64,000 bases of DNA from Cytospora piceicola. Taxonomy: Eukaryota > Ascomycota > Sordariomycetes > Diaporthales > Cytosporaceae. Both the position numbers and the translations under genes were made by a program. Shown in pieces: positions 56,280-64,000 of this stretch. The first letter of the stretch is position 1, and the number at the start of each line of letters is the position of its first letter. Under the pieces are notes generated by a model. The model saw nothing but the letters and a program-made list of their open reading frames with translations. It was not told the origin of the DNA and did not search any database. The stretch is from contig JALQBC010000002.1 of the NCBI GenBank assembly GCA_023375675.1, positions 1,922,001 through 1,986,000 on the forward strand. The letters run 5' to 3'.

Positions 56280-58211
56280 ATGGAGAAGCCGCCCCCTAAC
56301 AACGGCGACTATCACTCCTCACCAGGGGAGAAACCAGTCCAGTCCTCAGAGACATCCAGCACAGATCCCTTGGCCAATAACGAGAAACAACCCGGAGCAC
56401 CACATCATCACCATCACCATCACCATCACCATGACCTACATCACTACCACCCACGACCAGACGAAGACATCGAGGCCGGACCCCGCCTGCGACTCTCTGA
56501 CTCGGACAGTGAGCACACTCACAGTACGGACGACGACGATGATGACTGCTGTGGTGACTCCAGCGACAAGGACCACCACCACGATGGCCACCGCCCTTGC
56601 AGCCTGGAGATGCGACCGACCTGGTCACGCCGCAAGACAGAGAGTATGACGGGTGCTGCTGCTGGTGCAGGTATTGCTGCTACCACCAGCGGGTTGTCAC
56701 TCCACCGGACGGTATCCCGCCGAGACACAATCCTCTCCAGGATACGATCCAGGCCATTGGTCCGGGAGTTTACTCACCCCTTGGTCCACCAGAAGACAAC
56801 CGAAGCCGAACTCGTCGACTTTGAGGGTCCAGACGACCCCTACCGGCCCATGAACTGGCCCACGAAGAAAAAGGTCCTCACCACGTTCATCTACGCCATG
56901 GTCACCATGTCCGCGACGTGGGCGTCGTCGGCATACTCCGCAGGCACATCCCAGGTCGCAGAGCAGTTCCACGTCAGCAACCAAGTGGCCATCCTGGGCA
57001 CCACCATCTTCCTCTTAGGCTTCGGCCTGGGGCCCCTTCTCTGGGCGCCCCTATCCGAGGTCTACGGCCGGCGAGCCGCCGTCCTCACGCCCATGTTCGT
57101 CGGGATATGCTTCTCCTTCGCCACAGCCACGGCCAAGGATTTCCAGACCCTCATGATCACGCGCTTCTTCGGGGCCTTCTTCGCCTCTGCGCCGGTGACC
57201 AATACCGGCGGTGTGCTGGGCGACCTGTTCTCCCCCGCGTACAGAGGCATCGCCATGGCAGGCTACGCGATGGCCGTCGTCGGCGGGCCCACCGTCGGCC
57301 CGATCGTGTCCGCGGCCGTGGTCCAGGTGCCGTATCTCGGCTGGCGCTGGACCGAGTACCTGACGGGGATACTGCAGTCGGCCGTGCTGCTGTGCGCCGT
57401 CATCTTCGTCGACGAGACGTACCCGCCGGTGCTGCTCGTCGCCAAGGCCAGGCGCCTGCGCCACGAGTCCGGGAACTGGGCGCTCCACACCAAGTTCGAG
57501 GAGTGGGACGTGTCCATCCCGGAGCTGGCGCGCAAGTTCCTGGTCCGCCCCATCCAGCTCCTCTGCACGCCCATCTGCTTCCTCATGGCGCTCTACGCCT
57601 CCTTCTGCTACGGCATCCTGTACATGCAGCTGGGCGCCGTGCCCTACATCTTCGGCGAGATCAGGGGCTGGAACCTCCTGGTGAGCGAGCTGCCCTTCCT
57701 GGCCATCTGCCTGGGCACCTTCGCGGGTGCCGGACTGAACACGCTCAACCAGATCTCCTACAACAAGGCCTACTACGCGGCTGGCGAGAGGGCGGTGCCG
57801 GAGAAGAGGCTGCCGCCTATGATGCTGGGGAGTCTCCTCTTCGCTAGCGGGCAGTTCATCACGGCGTGGACTGCTAAGCCGGAGCAGGCCCCCTGGATCG
57901 CGCCCGTCATTGGCTTGTTCCTGATGGGATGCGGATTCAACACCATCTTCCAGGCGGCCTTGAACTATCTGGTCGACACGTTCAAGTCGTACGCTGCCAG
58001 TGCCGTCGCCGCCAACACATTCCTCAGGAGCGTCTTTGCCGCGGGTTTCCCCTTGGCCATCAGGCCGCTATACAACCACCTCGGGGTGGGACCGGGCCAG
58101 AGCATCTTCGCGGGCTTTGCTTGTCTGTTGATACCGGTGCCGTTCATCTTTTATATATATGGCAAGAGAATCAGGGCCAGTAGTAAGTGGAGCAAGGGGA
58201 GCGTGTACTAG
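56280..58211 (+). CDS. DHA1-type MFS drug/polyamine transporter with His/Asp-rich N-terminal tail
   Basis: One exon of 643 residues starting MEKPPPNNGDYH. Residues about 42-57 hold ten consecutive His plus more His, and residues about 82-105 are Asp/Cys/His-rich. The transporter follows from about 190. It includes DPYRPMNWPTKKK, the motif-A loop APLSEVYGRRAAVL, GGVLGDLFSPAYRGIAMAGY and GGPTVGPI (the antiporter motif of 12-span DHA1 proteins), GWRWTEYLTGIL, and the C-terminal NTIFQAALNYLVD. Relatives export drugs, fungicides or polyamines using protons. The cytosolic His/Asp tail could bind divalent metals, which is inferred from composition only. The segment from about 57000 on has higher GC and strong codon bias. 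Confidence 0.92.
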   Translation: MEKPPPNNGDYHSSPGEKPVQSSETSSTDPLANNEKQPGAPHHHHHHHHHHDLHHYHPRPDEDIEAGPRLRLSDSDSEHTHSTDDDDDDCCGDSSDKDHHHDGHRPCSLEMRPTWSRRKTESMTGAAAGAGIAATTSGLSLHRTVSRRDTILSRIRSRPLVREFTHPLVHQKTTEAELVDFEGPDDPYRPMNWPTKKKVLTTFIYAMVTMSATWASSAYSAGTSQVAEQFHVSNQVAILGTTIFLLGFGLGPLLWAPLSEVYGRRAAVLTPMFVGICFSFATATAKDFQTLMITRFFGAFFASAPVTNTGGVLGDLFSPAYRGIAMAGYAMAVVGGPTVGPIVSAAVVQVPYLGWRWTEYLTGILQSAVLLCAVIFVDETYPPVLLVAKARRLRHESGNWALHTKFEEWDVSIPELARKFLVRPIQLLCTPICFLMALYASFCYGILYMQLGAVPYIFGEIRGWNLLVSELPFLAICLGTFAGAGLNTLNQISYNKAYYAAGERAVPEKRLPPMMLGSLLFASGQFITAWTAKPEQAPWIAPVIGLFLMGCGFNTIFQAALNYLVDTFKSYAASAVAANTFLRSVFAAGFPLAIRPLYNHLGVGPGQSIFAGFACLLIPVPFIFYIYGKRIRASSKWSKGSVY

Positions 58212-58569
58212 GACAACGTGCTCCATATTGCATTTGCATGGGCGTTAAGACTGGTGGTTTCCACAGCCTTTCGAGGCGCACTTGATGGAAGCAACAATCT
58301 AAAGTACTATGATGATTAGTGAGCATACGCACATATGGTTATAGAGTTGCACGATACCCCAAGAGTATATGTTATAATGAGAGAGTAATGATGCTGGCTT
58401 CGAACAAACATGTGTCTTTGAAACCACCTATATCCCTCGCATCATCTACACGTGCTTCCCATGGGTCTGGATTATTGACGGGAGAGATGTACTGATTGAA
58501 GCTAGCTTTTCTCAGGCAGAGACCTGGTAACGTGGACGCCCTTGAGAGAGAAGGGGTAGCCCGCGAACT

Positions 58570-59923
58570 TCACGGCTCACCAGGCCAGATCGAATCAGCC
58601 AACCTCCTCACCAGCCTCAACTTGTTGATCATGTCCTCCGTCGTAACACTATTCCCCAGATGGTGACTGGCAAAGCCACACTGCGGACTGACACCAATCC
58701 TTTGAAGCGCCTCTTCCCGGGTTTGTCCGGCGCCCTTGGCCACAAAGTCCGCCGCCTGAAGCACCCTCTCCCTCATCTTCTCCAGGTCCTCTAGCTCGGG
58801 GAACTTACTCGTGATCACCCCCAAGACAACATTCTTGTACGGCGGTAGTTCCTTGAGGGGTTCGAAGCCACCGGAACGGTCTGTGTCATACTCAAGGAAG
58901 TACGTGTCGACGTTGATCTCGTTGAAGAGTTTGGAGGCGATCCGGTCGTAGCCGCCCTCGCTGAAGTGACGGCTGTAGGCGAAATTACCGCGACAGAGGT
59001 GAATACCGACATGTAGGCCGTCCGGACGCTGAGAGAGACAGTCGTTATACAGCTTTATGTAGCTGTCGAGGAGGGCTTCGGAGTCCTCGCCTGCCTCCTT
59101 GAAACCTTGTAGCATCTTATCAGAGCAGAAGTCTGGGAGCATGTCAGTCCTTTGCTTGACCACGCTTGTGAAATAGAAGAGGGAACCTCTTACACGCAAG
59201 GTTGGGGTCGTCGATGGTAACATTGCGGCATCCAGCATCGTAGAGAACCTGCAACTCAGCCCGGTACGCCTTGGCAATGTCGGAAAAGTACTCTTCGTCA
59301 TTGGCGTAGACGTCCTTGGGATACGCCCTGCCCGTCTGATAGCGCAGATGGTACCACTCAGGCGCAGGGAGGGTAAGCTTCGCCTCCTTAACGTACTCGG
59401 ACGGGAGGAGGTTCTTCAGATAGTTCCACTGGTCAACGTAAGTGCTGCCGACATGCTTGATCTTGCCCACGCAAATGACTGTCTCGCCCGGCTTATGGCC
59501 GGCCTCAGCTGGAAGGGATGGTCAGCCCAGACCCAGCCAAGGGGCTTGGGAGAGAGGGGAAAGGAAGAGAAGAGTGGAAGACTTACTAAAGGCAGCCAGG
59601 TCTGGTACATAGAGGCGGAACATGTCCAGTGGTGGATCCTGGATCTCATCCATCCCCTCCAAGGCCGGAAAGAAGGTGCCCCAGAACTGGTGGCGGCGGT
59701 ATTCGCCATCGTTGACGGCGTGGAAGCCCAGGTCAAGCTGGAGCCTCACGATGTCCTTGATGGCGGTGTCCTCAATAGAGCGAAGCTCTTTATCGTTGGC
59801 AATGACAACGGCCTTCTCACCATCGAGAGCAACACGCTTGTCCACGAGGCTCTTGGGGCGAAGGAGCGAGCCAAGGTGCTCGGCCCTGAAGGGAGGGCGC
59901 TGGTGGTTCTTCTCTATGACCAT
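58570..59923 (-). CDS. Short MetE-like (cobalamin-independent methionine synthase family) methyltransferase
   Basis: Three exons (59923-59587, 59508-59194, 59132-58570, minus) with introns of 78 and 61 nt encode 404 residues. The start MVIEKNHQRPPFRAEHLGSL has the PPFRAEHLGSLLRP entry of the family. NDGEYRRHQFW, TLPAPEWYH, DIAKAYRAELQVLYDAGCR, IDDPNL, HLCRGNF and SPQCGFASHH follow, the last two with the zinc-ligand type His and Cys. It matches only the catalytic C-terminal barrel of MetE and lacks the N-terminal half. Such short proteins (also bacterial YxjG-type) probably transfer a methyl group to a thiol. Whether homocysteine is the acceptor is unknown. Confidence 0.9.
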
Positions 59924-61072
59924 GTTGACGATATCCGTGCCGTATGAGGTCTCCAGGTGGCTAGGAACCAAGGTTGAATCTGAGAGGCCTGTAAGGTGTC
60001 GCGAAGGTTATATAAGGTATGAAGTCCTCGGCCACACGCATGTTGGACTGGATAGCACAAGAGAAGCAAGAGTCAAGAGACAAAATGGGGCAAGCAAGTG
60101 AGTTTTATATTCGAAATGGTATGAAGGCCGCTGGTGCCTTTGATGCCCCAATTCGACGTCACGGAACCCCCTCCGAGCAAAGCGTGGAGAAGGCATGTCG
60201 GCAACACTTTAACGGACGGGATCGGACCATTCGTACCATAAAATACTACCGAGGTAGATATGAGCATCGTGAAGTGGTGCTGTGGAGCGTACAATGGTGG
60301 GAGTGAGCCAGGTTTCCTCGGCAAGTAACAAGCACGAAGATATATCTTTGTTCCGGATGACCATTCCCCCACAATGCCCAGGCAGAGGTTAGCATCGGTT
60401 ATTGGTGATAGAGCAGCGGGGTTGGGACAGGAGATCGCATCGTGTCGTCGAAGCGTACCAAGAAGTAAGTGAGAAGGAGGAGGAGGTCCGGCTGATCAGC
60501 TGGTATGTAAGTTGTGGACATGTACTATGTTCCAAGGTTGTCTACTTAGTATGTACTTAAGTACCTAGGTAACGAAGTATCCAGGGGTTATTCTCATCCG
60601 CGTCGATGCAACCCTAACCCCGCTTTATATTCCGCTCGACCCCTCCCCCGCATTTCAGAAACTGGATCCAGTCGTCGGCAGGTACACCACTATGTAAGTA
60701 CACTAAGTATGTGCCGTAGCGGGGCTGCTGCTTGCTTCAATGTTCTACGGGCCTTCAACCCCACTAAGATGTACCTAAGTACCATACACTTGCACGAACC
60801 AGCCCTGGAGGCGCACGGATAGCCCCTGAAGAGGCCCTTGTACGTACGTATCAGGTACCTAGGTACCTACATGTTGAGACCCTCGTCATCCATCACCATC
60901 ATCATAATCGCCCTGGAGACTTCATGTCAAATCCATCTCTCTGTCTCCCTCTCTCTCTCTTGTTCTCTACCTCCCTCTATTCACATCCTGCAACAAACCC
61001 TCAAATATTACAGTAATGTAACACATCACCAATTGCACATTTTATCCCCGTTCTGGAGTACCATCTTCCAGC
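59924..61072. other. Divergent intergenic region
   Basis: It contains upstream flanks of the MetE-like and F-box genes: a telobox-like AACCCTAACCCC (60610-60621) followed by a TATA-like TTTATAT, TACCTAGGTA-type palindromes (60558-60570, 60853-60868), and a CT-rich tract (60945-60970) just before the F-box gene. No gene is supported. Confidence 0.5.
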
Positions 61073-63201
61073 ATGGCCATGGCCACCGCCACCACCACCA
61101 TCTCCTCCCTCCCCACCGAGATGCTGTCACACATCTTCAGCTTCCTCGACACTCCCTCGCCCTCCGACTCGAGACTCCACGATCAGCCTCATGCCCACAT
61201 GCTCAAGAACCCCGAAATCTCGTCGCAGAACCTCAAGAACCTCTCCCTCGTTGACAAGCAGTGGCGCGCCATCGTCCTGCCTCGCCTCTTCCGCCACGTT
61301 GTTTGGTACCTGGACCGCTTCGACTTGATGCAGATCGAGCAGTTCAAGTCCGAACCCGACCCCCTACCACTACTATCCTTTGTCAAGGCCAATAATCTGA
61401 ACCCTTACATCAATACCCTAACTCTCGTCGTTGTTAAGAGCCCTCGGGGGAGGCCAGCTAATGACGACGCGGCATTATACCGACATGGAGATAGCAGTGG
61501 CCACCATGCCATCAGCCCCAGTTCGTTAGGCCCAGTCACCGGAGCTGGAAGGGAGAGGGATATGGTCTTCAACGAGGACAGCAATTGGCTCTGGGACCTG
61601 ATATTTGCTGCCATTGACCCTCTACGCTTCACACTCGTTGCCTCGCCGCGGATGCTGGCATCACTGCTCGCCCGGATGCTCTTCCTCGGCGACGAGTGGA
61701 GCTTCGACCAATCCCACCATCTCCTATCCCTATCTCGACTTGCCCGAAGCCCGACTTCGCACATGCATACCCAAGCCGAGACGCAATCTAGAACTGTCGG
61801 AATCGAGGTATCATCGCCCTCAGCCTCGACTTCAATACCCCCTTCTTCCAGTTCATCCAGACGCGTACCCTGTTCCCTCTTCACCATCCGAACTTGGAAC
61901 GCCCTATTGCTGAACGAAGGCTCCTCCACCCGCGTCTACAAAACATATGAATACTTTCACAAACGCCCACCGTCCATGCTGGGCGCCCTCCTCGGAGCCG
62001 AAGAATTTCCCAACGACGAGTCACTCATCCCCCCTTCCATCCGCGACATTTCCTACGTCGGCATCTTCCCATTGTCGACCCACTTCAACACTCTTGTTCA
62101 GAACCTCCCGCCCATCGATCGCTTGTTCGTCCAGCTTGTGCCGCGCAATGACATATTAAAGGACAAGAGGGAGATGCAGCACCTCGATATGGAGTCAGTA
62201 CATCCACGCCTTGCGTTGTATCATACGCACTTCCTCAGATCCGTCTCCAGACTCCCAAGGCAGGGTTCCAGAAGTGTATACATCACCTGGAACTTGCCCC
62301 GGAGTAACCCGAGAGACAGACAACACTAGGTTGCTTACAGATTTGCTGACAAGAAACTTGACCAGCGACTTATGGGCCGAGCGCAACACGAGCTACGCGA
62401 AGATCATGCCCAAGTTGTTCGACAGCTCCTCTTCCGCAGGAAATTGGAGGCAACTACAAGAGTTCGAGTCGGGAGACGCAGCAGACCGTGAAAGCTGGGA
62501 CATGGCTGTCGAATACGTCCGCCAGTTTGGCGCCGATTGGCGGGTCGAGAGGGAGGGCGTGTTTGTCAAGAGGCAGCCTGGCGACGAGGACAAGGCCTTT
62601 GACGAGTCGAATGAGCAAGGGCAGCACTCGACCATGATGCCGCCACCGTTCCATGGCTATAACGAGAATAATAACCTGGTCAACGAACCGGGTTCGGTGT
62701 TCTTGTAAGTTCCTATCTCCACAACCCTTTGCATTTGCTCTCCTTCATCACAAACAGCCCTGGGACCTGATCCATAACCTAACGGCGCTGGACCTAACCT
62801 CAACTCCCTTTGGAACACCTTTGCATGCGCCCCACCGCCATTTGTCACCCCTCCGACCAGACTGGGAGCAGGACATATTTACTTACCGGCCTCTCCCTCA
62901 AAGCAGCGATATGAATTTGGAGTGAGAGTCACTAACCCCCTAATCCCGTGTTTCTCACAGCCGAGGCGCACTCCGCCGCTTTGCCTTCGCTGGCGTCACC
63001 CGCCTGCCCCTATCCAGCATGTGGCTGTACCTCCAAAACACAAACCCCTAGGAGGAGCTATTCGATTCCCTCCTCGTCCTTCATGCCCTGGCGATGGATG
63101 AGCTGGAGTGGGTTGATAGGCCACTCTACCCTTGGGAGTCCTGGGGGGCAACGGACAGTGACGATGTTGATGAAGGGATTTGGTTCGGTAATCGGCGATA
63201 A
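61073..63201 (+). CDS. F-box protein, apparently truncated by an in-frame TAG
   Basis: Exons 61073-62193, 62366-62704 and 62961-63051 encode 516 residues up to a TAG at 63049-63051. The F-box is at about residues 8-90: ISSLPTEMLSHIFSFLDTP, then LSLVDKQWRAIVLPRLFRHVVW. The rest holds a Ser-rich insert, the PPSIRDISYVGIFPL region, LWAERNTSYAKIMPKLFDS and FESGDAADRESWDMAVEYVR. After the TAG the same frame continues with a good coding look, EELFDSLLVLHALAMDEL and RPLYPWESWG, to a TAA at 63199-63201. The original gene therefore probably read through this position. F-box proteins bring targets to SCF ubiquitin ligases; the target is unknown. Intron 2 (256 nt) is the least certain. A further exon near 63400-63530 is possible. 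Confidence 0.7.
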
Positions 63202-64000
63202 CCCCGTGTGTGATGACAGACAACACAGCAGTCAAGATGTAAAGGGGAGTTCTCTCTTCATTGGCTGCCGTGCGATGTTTTACAGAGTCACCTGTATGAT
63301 TAACATGTATTGCTATGTCCTCGTCGCTGATAAATCTGAGACGAGTCTTAGCTGGCTCAGCCCAGCATGGCTCAACACTGTGGCCATCTTCGCCTTCCCC
63401 GCCGAGGTTGTCGGGGATGCTGGGACATTTGGAATCTCACTGTGCATACAGACACTGGAGAGCGCTGGTCCCTAGTATATCGTCACATTGAGTTCGTAGA
63501 AATGAGTGGGTACAGACAACCGTATATAAATAAATGAAAGCATGATTCTCGAAATTATATAGTCGCCATATATGTATATATTATATATGTATATAGGGAG
63601 CCGGCGACGTGCTTCGCGCCGGAACCTCTCGTGCGCCGGACTCCCAGAGTCTACAACGCCAGATGATGATACCTCCTCCCTCTATTCTATATGCAATGAG
63701 GGGGTATCGCCCACATACTTTGTAATCACGCAACAACCCTGGAATCCATAGCTCCCCCATCTTGGCCTTAACTAGTGCAGCCGTGCCAGAGAATCACAAT
63801 GCGACCCGCTCTGTTGTTAGTCCCTCCTTGTCGAGATTGGTGTCATATCAGTCTCTCATTTGTTCCCATGCCCCAAACGCCAATTCCTTCTCCGCCCAAT
63901 ATTTCCGAATCCGATTACGCCTCAGCGGCGGGCAGCCAACACAGACGAAACAAGTCTGTTCCTAATCGTCATGGCTACTCAGCAGACTAGCCTTGTCGCT
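63202..64000. other. Right-end region, possibly including a last F-box exon
   Basis: Near 63420-63533 one plus frame reads NLTVHTDTGERWSLVYRHIE to a TGA and could be a final exon of the F-box gene; I could not fix a splice. From about 63565 a TATATA-rich stretch follows, and beyond it nothing is supported. Confidence 0.35.

Noticed and set aside
56918..57847. 309-codon alternative frame within the MFS gene
   Set aside because: It is an Arg/Gly/Pro/His-rich shadow caused by high GC and codon bias of the real frame.

Overview
The window is nuclear DNA of a filamentous ascomycete (Pezizomycotina, most likely a Sordariomycete). The reasons are short GT..AG introns of about 60-120 nt in most genes, a tRNA-Ala with an intron, fungal-only families (Opy2 N-terminal domain, PaxU-like hydrolase, PTH11-like receptor relic, DAL5-type and DHA1-type transporters), and a block altered by repeat-induced point mutation (RIP). 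The species is not identified from the sequence.

Layout. Positions 1 to about 9450 are an AT-rich, gene-free RIP block. It carries a dead Ty3/gypsy element on the minus strand (reverse transcriptase fossil near 2100-2480), a probable LTR (6235-7120), TAAG-type repeats, nested hairpins and several tandem duplications. The block stops abruptly about 20 bp beyond the stop codon of an intact AAA ATPase gene (9468-11603, minus). A decayed AAA ATPase of a different type follows (12754-14218, plus).

From 16 to 40 kb the window is mostly conserved genes: cytosolic cytochrome c peroxidase; an EFM3/FAM86-type eEF2 lysine methyltransferase divergent from ribosomal protein S24; a small secreted Ser-rich protein; a 1673-residue coilin-like nuclear protein; an Opy2-domain cell-surface protein; GTP cyclohydrolase II (riboflavin pathway); an amino-acid/GABA-type permease with upstream GATA sites; tRNA-Ala(AGC); and a DAL5-type MFS transporter.

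From 40.6 to 45.5 kb the window is accessory DNA: a ruined Baeyer-Villiger-type flavin monooxygenase, a ruined PTH11-like/rhodopsin-fold membrane protein, and a two-exon gene for a 57-residue secreted cysteine-rich protein that no long reading frame reveals.

From 47.4 to 54.2 kb lies a probable hydroxy-acid/sugar-acid catabolic group: an FMN-dependent 2-hydroxyacid oxidase divergent from an Ldh2-type dehydrogenase, then an IlvD/EDD dehydratase whose motifs lean toward sugar-acid dehydratases, and a convergent PaxU-like hydrolase. The right end holds a DHA1 multidrug-type MFS with a His/Asp-rich tail, a short MetE-like methyltransferase, and an F-box gene that appears to be cut by a premature TAG.

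Multi-exon models were built by hand from splice sites and reading-frame continuity. Their coding lengths all divide by three. No similarity search could be run, so family names rest on recognised motifs.
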